This document shows positions 15,604 to 23,883 of a stretch of 64,000 bases of DNA, in pieces. Position 1 is the stretch's first letter. Every line of letters starts with the position of its first letter. This stretch comes from Leucobacter sp. 7(1) (lineage in GTDB: Bacteria; Actinomycetota; Actinomycetes; Actinomycetales; Microbacteriaceae): NCBI RefSeq assembly GCF_900163635.1, contig NZ_FUID01000002.1:62001-126000 (forward strand). The letters are read 5' to 3'. The position numbers were made by a program, and so were the translations under genes. Below the pieces are notes generated by a model. It worked only from the letters and a program-made list of their open reading frames with translations, was not told where the DNA came from and did not search any database.

Positions 15604-17649
15604 ATGTCATCGTCGACGTATCCGCATCTGCTTGCTCCACTCGAGGTGGGGAGCCACACGCTCCCCAACCGCGTGATCATGGGGTCCATGCACCTCGGCC
15701 TCGAAGAGGTACCCGGCGGTTTCCCGCGTCTGGCTGCGTTCTACCGCGAGCGCGCCCGCGGCGGTGCTGCCCTGATCGTGACCGGCGGGATCGCCCCGAA
15801 CGAGGAAGGGCGCTTGACGCAGGGCTCGGCGTTGCTTCGCAGCCTCGACGAGGTTGCTGAGCACCGACTCCTCACGAGCGCGGTGCACGAGGAGGGCGGC
15901 CGGATCGCCCTCCAGATCCTGCACGCCGGGCGATACGCCGCGCATCCCGAACTCGTCGCCCCCAGCGCGATCCAGGCGCCCATCAACCGATTCACTCCGC
16001 GAGAGCTCAGCGAAGGCGACATCGAACGCACGATCGACGACTACGTGCGCACCGCACAGCTCGCCCGGGAAGCCGGCTACGACGGCGTCGAGATCATGGG
16101 CTCCGAGGGGTACCTGATCAACGAGTTCACCGCACCCCACACAAACCACCGCACGGACAAGTGGGGCGGATCATTCGCCGGTCGCTCCTGCTTCCCCGTG
16201 GAGATCGTGCGCCGCGTCCGTGAGGCCCTCGGCCCCGATTTCATCGTCATCACGCGCATCTCCATGCTTGATCTCGTGCCGAACGGATCCACTCCGGAAG
16301 AAGTCGTGCAGCTCGCTCAGCTTGTCGAAGCGGCGGGGGCAAGCATGATCAACACCGGGATCGGCTGGCACGAGGCACGCATTCCCACGATCGCGAGTTC
16401 CGTGCCGCGGGGTGCCTTCGCGTGGGTGACCAAGCGACTCATGGGTCAGGTCTCCGTGCCCCTCATCACGACGAACCGGATCAATACGCCCGAAGCCGCC
16501 GAGCAGGTGCTCGCCGACGGCGCGGCCGATCTTGTCTCGCTCGCGCGCCCCTTCCTCGCAGACCCGGACTTCGTACGGAAAGCCGCAGCGGGAACACCAG
16601 AGCGCATCAACACCTGCATCGGCTGCAACCAGGCGTGCCTCGACCACACCTTTGCCGGAAAACTTGCCTCCTGTCTCGTGAACCCGCGTGCCGGACACGA
16701 GACCGAGCTCGTCATTTCCCCCACCCGACGTCGCCGCCGGATCGCGGTGATCGGGTCCGGGCCCGCCGGCCTCGCCTGTGCCACGACTGCCGCCGAACGC
16801 GGACACCAGGTGACCCTCTTTGAGCGCGACTCCCGCATCGGCGGTCAGCTCAATGTCGCGCTCCAGGTCCCCGGGAAGAGCGAGTTCACCGAGACGCTCC
16901 GCTATTTCGGGGTGCGTCTCGCCGAAACCGGCGTCACACTCGAGCTCAACACCACCGCCACCGCGACCGACCTCATCGCTGGCGGCTTCGATGAGATCAT
17001 CCTTGCCACGGGGGTGCACCCCCGCCTTCCCGACTTCCCCGGCCTTGATGACCCGCGCGTCGTCACCTATCTTGACGTGCTCCGCGACCGCGTGCCTGTA
17101 GGGAAACGAGTTGCCGTGCTCGGTGCCGGAGGCATCGGCTTCGATGTTGCCGAGTTCCTCACGGAGCACGGCACGGAGGACCCCGCCGACGTACCCGGCT
17201 TCCTCTCCCACTGGGGTGTCGACCCCGACGCCACCACGCCCGGTGGGCTCGCCAACCCGGACCCCGGCGCACGGCCCTCCGCGGTCGCCTCGCCGCGCAG
17301 CGTCGTCATGCTGCAGCGCAAAGAGGGCAAACTCGGGGCCGGACTGGGGAAGACGACAGGCTGGATCCACCGCACCGAACTCGCACGACGGGGCGTGCAG
17401 ATGGTGCCCGGAGTCGAGTACCGGGGCGTTGACGCGGACGGACTGCGGGTCGTCGTTGCGGGGGCAGAACAGACTATCCCTGCCGACACGATCGTGCTCT
17501 GCACGGGGCAGGACCCGGCCCGGGAACTCCACGCGGAGCTCGCCACGCTCGGTGTTACGGCCCACCTCATCGGCGGGGCCGACGTCGCGAGCGAGCTGGA
17601 CGCAAAGCGCGCCATCGACCAGGGCACCCGCCTCGCCGCAAGCCTGTAG
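15604..17649 (+). CDS. Old yellow enzyme / 2,4-dienoyl-CoA reductase-like flavoprotein (FadH type)
   Basis: 681-aa NAD(P)H-dependent ene-reductase. The N-terminal FMN TIM barrel is residues about 5-350. A cysteine cluster for a [4Fe-4S] centre follows (CIGCNQACLD, then ASCLVNPRAG). The C-terminal FAD/NAD domains have IAVIGSGPAGLACA and VAVLGAGGIGFDVAEF. Length and domain order match bacterial 2,4-dienoyl-CoA reductase, which removes double bonds from unsaturated acyl-CoA; related enzymes act on trimethylamine or aromatic enones. It is convergent with the TetR gene across a repeat-rich spacer. Confidence 0.92.
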   Translation: MSSSTYPHLLAPLEVGSHTLPNRVIMGSMHLGLEEVPGGFPRLAAFYRERARGGAALIVTGGIAPNEEGRLTQGSALLRSLDEVAEHRLLTSAVHEEGGRIALQILHAGRYAAHPELVAPSAIQAPINRFTPRELSEGDIERTIDDYVRTAQLAREAGYDGVEIMGSEGYLINEFTAPHTNHRTDKWGGSFAGRSCFPVEIVRRVREALGPDFIVITRISMLDLVPNGSTPEEVVQLAQLVEAAGASMINTGIGWHEARIPTIASSVPRGAFAWVTKRLMGQVSVPLITTNRINTPEAAEQVLADGAADLVSLARPFLADPDFVRKAAAGTPERINTCIGCNQACLDHTFAGKLASCLVNPRAGHETELVISPTRRRRRIAVIGSGPAGLACATTAAERGHQVTLFERDSRIGGQLNVALQVPGKSEFTETLRYFGVRLAETGVTLELNTTATATDLIAGGFDEIILATGVHPRLPDFPGLDDPRVVTYLDVLRDRVPVGKRVAVLGAGGIGFDVAEFLTEHGTEDPADVPGFLSHWGVDPDATTPGGLANPDPGARPSAVASPRSVVMLQRKEGKLGAGLGKTTGWIHRTELARRGVQMVPGVEYRGVDADGLRVVVAGAEQTIPADTIVLCTGQDPARELHAELATLGVTAHLIGGADVASELDAKRAIDQGTRLAASL

Positions 17650-17727
17650 GTCGGGTCGCGCCCACCAAAAGCCACTCTCGCACCTTCGCCACGCGAACAC
17701 GGTGCGAAATTGGCACCTCGGAGGGAT

Positions 17728-17853
17728 TTGCGGGTCCAGGCCTGCGGGTGCGGGCCTGCGGGTGCGGGCTTGCGGGTGCGGGCTTGCGGGCCTGCCGGTG
17801 CAGGCCCGCAGGTGCTGGCTTGCGGGTCCAGGCCTGCGGGTGCGGGTGCGGGC
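17728..17853. repeat. Imperfect hexamer/dodecamer tandem repeats
   Basis: Repeated GCGGGTGCGGGC- and GCGGGCTTGCGG-like units fill the spacer between the reductase and the TetR gene, touching the TetR stop codon. No gene fits. This is a likely slippage-prone tract; function unknown. Confidence 0.75.
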
Positions 17854-18488
17854 TAGGCGAGGATCTCGCGGGCCTGAGCCAGCGCCGCAGTAACGGTGTC
17901 CGCGAGGCGGTGTCGCCCGGCACCGAGCTGCGCCCAGTGCCACACCGCGGCCACGAGTGCCGCAGCGTAGCCCGCGCCGATCACGTCAGCCTGAAAGCCG
18001 GCCCCGGACCCCGGTGCAGACCCCGGTGCGGACCCCGGCGCAGACCCCGGCGCAGACCCCGAAGCCGTACCTAACCCGGACCCAGCGGCGATGCGGGCGG
18101 CGACAGCCTCGGCCAGGCGGAGCTGCCGCTCGGCGCGCCCCGTGGTGAGCTCAGCTTCGACGCCCATCGTGCGGGCGTCGACAATTGCGAGCGCCAACGT
18201 CTCGGGCGGCGGCCCTGCCGCGAAGCCGTCGAGCGCCTCCGCGAGCGGGATTGCAGGTTCGGCGAGGGCAGCGAGCACGGCCGCAAGGTGCTGGTCGAAC
18301 ACGAACCACAGGATGTCGGACTTGCCGGAGAAGTAGTTGAAGAAGCTCGAGCGACTGACCCCAGCACGGCGCGTGATCTCGGTCACCGAGGTCGCCTCAT
18401 ACCCCTGTTCAAGAAACAGTTCGATCGCGGCGTCGGCGATCGTCTCATGGGAGGAGGCGCGAGGGCGCCCGCGGGTCGGAGTGCTCAC
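17853..18488 (-). CDS. TetR family transcriptional regulator with repeat-expanded linker
   Basis: 211-aa repressor. The N-terminal HTH (residues about 10-60) includes TIADAAIELFLEQGYEATSV, RRAGVSRSSFFNYFSGKSD. The start is GTG 18488. Within the ligand domain (about residues 140-165) lies a repeated (A/S)-PGS tract encoded by near-tandem GGGTCCGGGG-like units, unusual for the fold and probably a disordered insert. It is divergent from the peptide ABC operon and convergent with the reductase, either of which may be its target. Confidence 0.9.
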   Translation of the reverse strand: MSTPTRGRPRASSHETIADAAIELFLEQGYEATSVTEITRRAGVSRSSFFNYFSGKSDILWFVFDQHLAAVLAALAEPAIPLAEALDGFAAGPPPETLALAIVDARTMGVEAELTTGRAERQLRLAEAVAARIAAGSGLGTASGSAPGSAPGSAPGSAPGSGAGFQADVIGAGYAAALVAAVWHWAQLGAGRHRLADTVTAALAQAREILA

Positions 18489-18543
18489 CTGTTCACTCTA
18501 TCCCTGCGCGCCGCGGGACCCCGGGAATAGCGTAAGCTCTTCT

Positions 18544-18567
18544 TTGTTGCACTCAATCTAGAAACAA
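18544..18567. promoter_or_regulatory. Candidate TetR operator
   Basis: TTGTTGC, 10-nt spacer, GAAACAA: an inverted repeat with one mismatch in seven, in the divergent spacer between the TetR gene and the ABC receptor gene. Assigned by position and symmetry only. Confidence 0.4.
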
Positions 18568-18640
18568 TTCAAGCGCGGGTGATCCGCGCGCATACTCGCC
18601 GCGCTTACTCGCCGGCCTCATTCACGGGAGTCGCCGCATC

Positions 18641-20362
18641 ATGCCCCACACCCCCGGTGTCACACCTGACGCCTCCGAAGCTCCGGTCCCGCCGATCAAC
18701 GCGAGCACGCCCCGCACACGCGCCCGCGCACTCACGCTCAGCGGCCTCGCGGCACTCGCCGGTGCCGCGGCGCTCACGCTCACGGCGTGCGCAACACCGG
18801 GCGCGGGCGAAGCCGGCACCACGGGCACGCCCCAAGACGGCGGCACGCTGGTGTACGCGACCGGCGACGCGGAGCCGACATGCCTGGACCCGCACGTCGG
18901 CGGCAACTACCCGCAGGCCCTGCTGTCCACGCAGTACCTTGAGCCGCTTGTCGGCCGCGACGCAGCGGGCAAGATCACGCCCTGGCTTGCCAGCAAGTGG
19001 ACCACGAGCGAGGACGGCCTGACCTGGGACTTCACTCTGCAGGAGGGCGTCACCTTTACCGACGGCACGCCGCTCGACGCTGCAGCGATCAAGACAAACG
19101 TCGAACACCTGCAGGATCCCGAGACGCAGTCCTCCACAGGGTACTTGGCGATGGCAAAGGTCGCAGAGGTCGAGGTCGTGGACGACACGCACGCCCGCTT
19201 CCATCTCTCCGCTCCTGACGCGGCATTGCTTGAGTCCCTGAGCCAGCAATGGACGGCGATCCAGTCCCCCACCGGCATTGCCCGCGGCATGGAGGCCAAC
19301 TGCCAGTCCCCCATCGGCACCGGCCCGTTCATCGTCGAGGAGTGGACGCCGCAGCAGAGCGTCTCCCTGGTCCGCAACGAGGACTACCGCACGCCCGGAC
19401 CCGAGGCCGATCACGAGGGCGCAGCCCACCTCGACGGGATCGAGTGGCGCTTCATTCCCGATGCCGCCACCCGCTACGCGGCGCTCGCGTCCGGCGAGGT
19501 GCAGGTCATCGACAACCCGTTGCCCAACGACATCGCTGGGGCCGAGGCCGCGGGCATTGCGCACATCGACGCCCCGCGCCCGGGCTCCGTCAACCGCATC
19601 GAGCTGAATTCCGCGCAGACACCGTTCGACGACGTCCGGGTGCGCGAGGCCTTCATCCGTGCCGCCGATCCGAGCCCCGGCATCGAGTCCCTGTACCGCG
19701 GTACCGCGACCCGCTCGTTCTCCCCGCTCGCGAGCACCGAGCCCGCCGCGACAAGCGCCGAGCAGCTGTTCGCCACGGACGCGGACGCGGCTGCGAAGCT
19801 GCTCGACGAGGCCGGCTGGACCGAGAAGAACAGTGACGGCGTTCGCACGAAGGACGGGAAGGCCCTGACCGTGCGCTTCCCCGTGAGCACGAACCAGTCG
19901 GTGGCCGCAGAGCAGTCGCTGTTCGAACAGATTCAGGCGAACACCACTGCGGTCGGCTTCGATGTGCAGCTGGAGCCCGTTGACCTCTCCAGCTGGTACG
20001 CGGCGCTCGGCGCGAACGAGTACGAAGCCGTGAGTGCCCCGTACACCAAGGTGGGTCCGGACGTGCTGCGCATCCTGTACCACTCGGACGGGATCGTCCC
20101 GGCCCCGTCCGGCTACTTCGCGAACCACGCTCAGCTCGCGGATCCTGAACTCGACGCCCTGCTCGACAAGGCCTCGGACACACTGGATGAGGACGCGCGC
20201 ACGAAATTGTACGCCGACGCGCAGCAGCGCATCCTCGAGAGCTTCACGGTGCTGCCGCTCTATGATCAGCAGAACCACTTCCTCACGAAGGACGTTGCGG
20301 GCGTGACGACCCTCGGGACCGTGGCGACACCGACCTTTGTGAACGCGCAGCTCACCGAGTAG
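18641..20362 (+). CDS. ABC transporter substrate-binding lipoprotein, peptide/nickel family 5
   Basis: 573-aa receptor of an oligopeptide/nickel-type importer. A long N-terminal region ends in a hydrophobic stretch with lipobox LTAC (Cys about residue 50), so it should be a membrane-anchored lipoprotein. SBP family 5 landmarks are YLEPLVGRDAAGKITPWLAS, LQEGVTFTDGTPLDA and GTGPFIVEEW. It leads the operon with two permeases and a double ATPase. The ligand is unknown. Confidence 0.92.
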   Translation: MPHTPGVTPDASEAPVPPINASTPRTRARALTLSGLAALAGAAALTLTACATPGAGEAGTTGTPQDGGTLVYATGDAEPTCLDPHVGGNYPQALLSTQYLEPLVGRDAAGKITPWLASKWTTSEDGLTWDFTLQEGVTFTDGTPLDAAAIKTNVEHLQDPETQSSTGYLAMAKVAEVEVVDDTHARFHLSAPDAALLESLSQQWTAIQSPTGIARGMEANCQSPIGTGPFIVEEWTPQQSVSLVRNEDYRTPGPEADHEGAAHLDGIEWRFIPDAATRYAALASGEVQVIDNPLPNDIAGAEAAGIAHIDAPRPGSVNRIELNSAQTPFDDVRVREAFIRAADPSPGIESLYRGTATRSFSPLASTEPAATSAEQLFATDADAAAKLLDEAGWTEKNSDGVRTKDGKALTVRFPVSTNQSVAAEQSLFEQIQANTTAVGFDVQLEPVDLSSWYAALGANEYEAVSAPYTKVGPDVLRILYHSDGIVPAPSGYFANHAQLADPELDALLDKASDTLDEDARTKLYADAQQRILESFTVLPLYDQQNHFLTKDVAGVTTLGTVATPTFVNAQLTE

Positions 20363-20431
20363 GCCGCGGCGGCTGTCGCACGAGGCGGTCCGGGCCGAGA
20401 GTTCGCGGCCCGGACCGCCGAACGCGCGCCG

Positions 20432-20470
<39 letters not shown>

Positions 20471-20478
20471 CCCACGAC

Positions 20479-20520
20479 GAGCACGAGCACAAGCACAAGC
20501 ACAAGCACAAGCACAAGCAC
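20479..20520 (+). repeat. Hexamer tandem repeat, (GAGCAC)2(AAGCAC)5
   Basis: Seven contiguous hexamers directly follow the AAC tract and end 24 nt before the permease start. They resemble the hexamer tract at 27274-27381. Confidence 0.95.
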
Positions 20521-20543
20521 CCAGAGAAAGGGCCACGACAGAC

Positions 20544-21512
20544 ATGGGCCAGATCCTGCGCACTGTGCTCGGCCGGATCGGTGCCGCGCTGCTTGTGGTG
20601 TGGGTCACGGCCACGATCGTGTTCGTGGCGCTGCGCGCTACCGGTGACCCGCTGGAGGCGATCCTCGGCGGGCCGGGATCGCAGGCCGGCCCCGAAGCCG
20701 TTGCTGAGGCGCGGGCTGCCTACGGCCTCGATCAGCCCGTCTGGGTGCAGTACCTGTCGCAGTTGTGGCGCACCGCGACGTTGCAGTTCGGGGATTCCTA
20801 CGCACGCAAGCAACCGGTGGCGGATCTGCTCGCCGCACACGTCCCCCCGACCGTGCTGCTCGCCTCGCTCGCGCTCCTCCTCGCCTGGGTGCTCGCGCTC
20901 GCGGGGGCACTCGCCAGCACCGCTCAGCGGGGGTGGGTCGGCCGCGTCACGCGTGCGGTGCTCGCCGGGATCGAGACGATCGTCTCGGTCACCCCACACT
21001 TTTTCCTCGGCGCCATCCTGATCCTCGTGTTCGCGAGCGGGCTCGGCTGGTTCCCGGCGACGAGCTCAGGTTCGGCGCCGGCAGGCCTGGTGCTGCCCGT
21101 GATCACTCTGGCGGTGCCGCTCGCGGGCTACCTCGCTCACGTGATGCGCGGCTCATTGGCGGAGGCGGACGCCGCCCCGTTCGCCACCACAGCGCGGTCT
21201 CGCGGTGGCTCCGAAGCGCGCGTGCTCCTGACACACACGCTCCGCCACGCGGCCCTGCCCGCGCTCGCGCTATCGGGCTGGGCCTATGGCTCGCTGCTCA
21301 GCGGTGCCGTTGTTGTGGAGGCGCTCTTTGCGCGTCCGGGACTCGGCCGCCTGCTGCTCGAGGCGACCCTGGTCCGCGACGTGCCCGTGGTTGTTGGCGC
21401 GGTCGCCGTCATCGCACTGCTCTACGTCGCGGTCATGTTCCTGACGGACCTGCTCGAGTGGGTCGTGGACCCCCGGCTGCGCCCGCGTGAGCGTGCCGAG
21501 GTGACCCCGTGA
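20544..21512 (+). CDS. Peptide/nickel-type ABC transporter permease (DppB/NikB type)
   Basis: 322-aa membrane subunit. It starts MGQILRTVLGRIGAALLVVW, with GDSYARKQPVADLL before the core domain and the EAA-type coupling motif around ARSRGGSEARVLLTHTLRHA. Six hydrophobic segments are visible. The gene overlaps the next permease by 4 bp. Confidence 0.93.
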   Translation: MGQILRTVLGRIGAALLVVWVTATIVFVALRATGDPLEAILGGPGSQAGPEAVAEARAAYGLDQPVWVQYLSQLWRTATLQFGDSYARKQPVADLLAAHVPPTVLLASLALLLAWVLALAGALASTAQRGWVGRVTRAVLAGIETIVSVTPHFFLGAILILVFASGLGWFPATSSGSAPAGLVLPVITLAVPLAGYLAHVMRGSLAEADAAPFATTARSRGGSEARVLLTHTLRHAALPALALSGWAYGSLLSGAVVVEALFARPGLGRLLLEATLVRDVPVVVGAVAVIALLYVAVMFLTDLLEWVVDPRLRPRERAEVTP

Positions 21513-22318
21513 CCCGCCGCCGGATTGGGCTGCCTGAGACACTCAGCATTGCGTTCCTTGTGCTCGTCGCGGCCGCCGTCACACTCCCCCAGATCATTGC
21601 CCCGGGGGATCCGCTCGCGATCCACCCGGTGGATGCGTTCCAGGCACCCTCGCTCGCGCACCCCTTCGGCACCGACGAGTCCGGCCGCGATGTGCTGACG
21701 CGAGTGGTGCACGGGGCGGGGGCCTCGGTGGGGATCGGTCTCGCGGCGACCGGCATCGGTATCGGGTTCGGCGCACTGCTCGGCTTTACCGCCGGGCTCG
21801 GGCCTCGGCTTGTGGACTCCGCACTGGGCCGCCTGTTTGAGGTGTTGTTCGCGCTGCCAACGCTGGTGCTGGCGCTGCTGTTCATCGCGGTGCTCGGCGG
21901 CGGCCCGACGTCGTCGATCCTCGCAATTGGCCTCGCGACGATCCCCGGCTACGCGCGGATGCTGCGCGCTCGAGTCCGCGGCGTCTCCCGCAGCGGGTAT
22001 GTGGAGTGGGCACGCCTCGACGAGGTGCCTCCCGCGCGCATCTTTGTGAGGCATATTGCGCCGAACGCGCTGTGGCCGCTCGTGTCTGCGGCGACCCTCG
22101 GCGTCGGGCAGGCGATCGTGTGGGTGTCAGCGCTCGGATTCTTGGGGCTGGGGGCCGCGCCGCCCGAGCCCGAGTGGGGGGCGATGCTGAACGCGGGCCG
22201 CGTCTATCTGACCTCGGCCTGGTGGATGACGGTGGGGCCAGGCCTCGCAATTGTGCTCACCGCGGCCGCGCTCACCGTGCTTGGCCGGCGGCTTGCCAAC
22301 GGAGAGGACCTGACGTGA
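21509..22318 (+). CDS. Peptide/nickel-type ABC transporter permease (DppC/NikC type)
   Basis: 269-aa membrane subunit. It contains HPFGTDESGRDVLTRVVHGA, the hallmark of DppC-type permeases, and the coupling loop around EWARLDEVPPARIFVRHIAP. It overlaps the ATPase gene by 4 bp (GTGA). Confidence 0.94.
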   Translation: MTRRRIGLPETLSIAFLVLVAAAVTLPQIIAPGDPLAIHPVDAFQAPSLAHPFGTDESGRDVLTRVVHGAGASVGIGLAATGIGIGFGALLGFTAGLGPRLVDSALGRLFEVLFALPTLVLALLFIAVLGGGPTSSILAIGLATIPGYARMLRARVRGVSRSGYVEWARLDEVPPARIFVRHIAPNALWPLVSAATLGVGQAIVWVSALGFLGLGAAPPEPEWGAMLNAGRVYLTSAWWMTVGPGLAIVLTAAALTVLGRRLANGEDLT

Positions 22319-23883
22319 CCGCGCAGACGATGACGCCAACCACGGCCGCACCTGTCGGCCCCGCGCTCGATGTGCGGGGTCTCACCGTGTCGCACCAGCA
22401 CGGCGGCGCGATTCTCGCGGGCGCGGACCTCCGCGTCGCGCCCGGCGAGTGCCTCGCGATCGTGGGAGCCTCTGGGGCGGGCAAGTCTGTGCTCGCCCGC
22501 ACGCTGCTGGGGCTCACACAGGCTGAGCGGCGCTGGAACGTGGCCGCGGAACACCTCATCGTGGGCGGGCGCGAGCTGCGCTCCGCGAGTCAGCGCCAGT
22601 GGCGCGGCGTCCGTGGGCGTTCTATCGGCCTGGTGCTTCAGGATGCGCTGCAGTCGCTGGATCCGCTCCGCACTATCGGTGCCGAGGTCGGCGAAGCCCT
22701 CACAGTGAGCGGCGTGCGAGGTGCGGCACGCCGGCGGTCGGTGCTGGACGCCCTCACCGCAGCGGGCCTGCCCGATCCTGAGGCACGGCTCGCACAGCGC
22801 TCGGGCGAGCTTTCCGGTGGGATGCGCCAGCGGGCACTCATCGCGTCCGCGCTCGCCGCCGATCCGGCACTCATCATCGCAGACGAGCCCACGACCGCCC
22901 TCGACTCGGCGACAGCCGCACACGTGCTCGGCACGTTCCGTGACATCCGGGACCGCGGCACCGCGCTCGTCCTCATCAGCCACGATCTCGGGGCTGTGGC
23001 GCGCGTCGCCGACCGCATCGCGGTGCTGCACGAGGGTCGGATCGTCGAAACGGGGCCCGCGATCCGGTTGCTCGCGACACCTGAGCACGCGGCCACCCGA
23101 GCCCTCGTCGCGGCGATCCCGCGCGGCCCGAAACCGCAGGCGGGCCGCGCCGGGGCCCACTCCGGAGTCCAATCAGTTGCGGCCCCTGAGCTGCTTCGGC
23201 TCACCGCCGGGATGCGCGAGTTCGCGGCCCCCGGCGGCGGCATCACTGGCCTCCGCGGTGTGGAGCTCTCGCTCCGCCGGGGCGAGGCCGTGGGTGTCGT
23301 TGGCGAATCGGGCGCTGGGAAAACGACGCTCGCGCGCATCGTAGCGGGCGCGGAGCGGCTCGACTCTGGCACGCTCACGCGCGCGGACGCGGGTGCCCGG
23401 GTCCGGCTGATCCCACAAGATCCCTTCGCGACCTTCGATCCGCGATGGCGCGTGGAGCGGATCCTGCGCGCATCGATCCGCGGCGCCGAGGCGCAGACCC
23501 CCGCTGAATTCCTCATGCGTGTGGGGCTCGGGTCCGAATTCCTCGGCCGCCGGCCCGCGACGCTCTCCGGCGGTCAGCGACAGCGCGTCGCAATTGCGCG
23601 CGCCCTCGCGGCCCGACCCGATGTGCTCGTGTGCGACGAGCCAGTCTCAGCGCTCGACATGGCCACGCAGGCCGGCATCCTGGAACTGCTGCGCGACCTC
23701 CAGGAGCGAGAAGGCCTTGCCCTGTTGTTTGTCTCCCACGACCTCGCGGCGGTGCGCACTGTGTGTGACCGCACGCTCATCATGCAGGACGGTCGTGTCG
23801 TCGAGGAGGGAGCCACGGAGCGAATCTTCACCGCTCCGCAGCACCCCTTCACCCGCGAGCTGATCAGCGCTGCGGCGCATTGA
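22315..23883 (+). CDS. Fused double ATP-binding protein of the peptide/nickel-type importer
   Basis: 522-aa protein with two ABC cassettes, equivalent to DppD plus DppF. GTG 22315 is chosen because it overlaps the upstream stop (GTGA) and the protein then begins directly before the first cassette. Cassette 1 has GASGAGKSV, LSGGMRQRALIASAL and LIIADEPTTALD. Cassette 2 has [24 protein letters not shown] and VLVCDEPVSALD. Both are intact. Its 3' end overlaps the convergent MMPL gene by 20 bp. Confidence 0.93.
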   Translation: MTAQTMTPTTAAPVGPALDVRGLTVSHQHGGAILAGADLRVAPGECLAIVGASGAGKSVLARTLLGLTQAERRWNVAAEHLIVGGRELRSASQRQWRGVRGRSIGLVLQDALQSLDPLRTIGAEVGEALTVSGVRGAARRRSVLDALTAAGLPDPEARLAQRSGELSGGMRQRALIASALAADPALIIADEPTTALDSATAAHVLGTFRDIRDRGTALVLISHDLGAVARVADRIAVLHEGRIVETGPAIRLLATPEHAATRALVAAIPRGPKPQAGRAGAHSGVQSVAAPELLRLTAGMREFAAPGGGITGLRGVELSLRRGEAVGVVGESGAGKTTLARIVAGAERLDSGTLTRADAGARVRLIPQDPFATFDPRWRVERILRASIRGAEAQTPAEFLMRVGLGSEFLGRRPATLSGGQRQRVAIARALAARPDVLVCDEPVSALDMATQAGILELLRDLQEREGLALLFVSHDLAAVRTVCDRTLIMQDGRVVEEGATERIFTAPQHPFTRELISAAAH

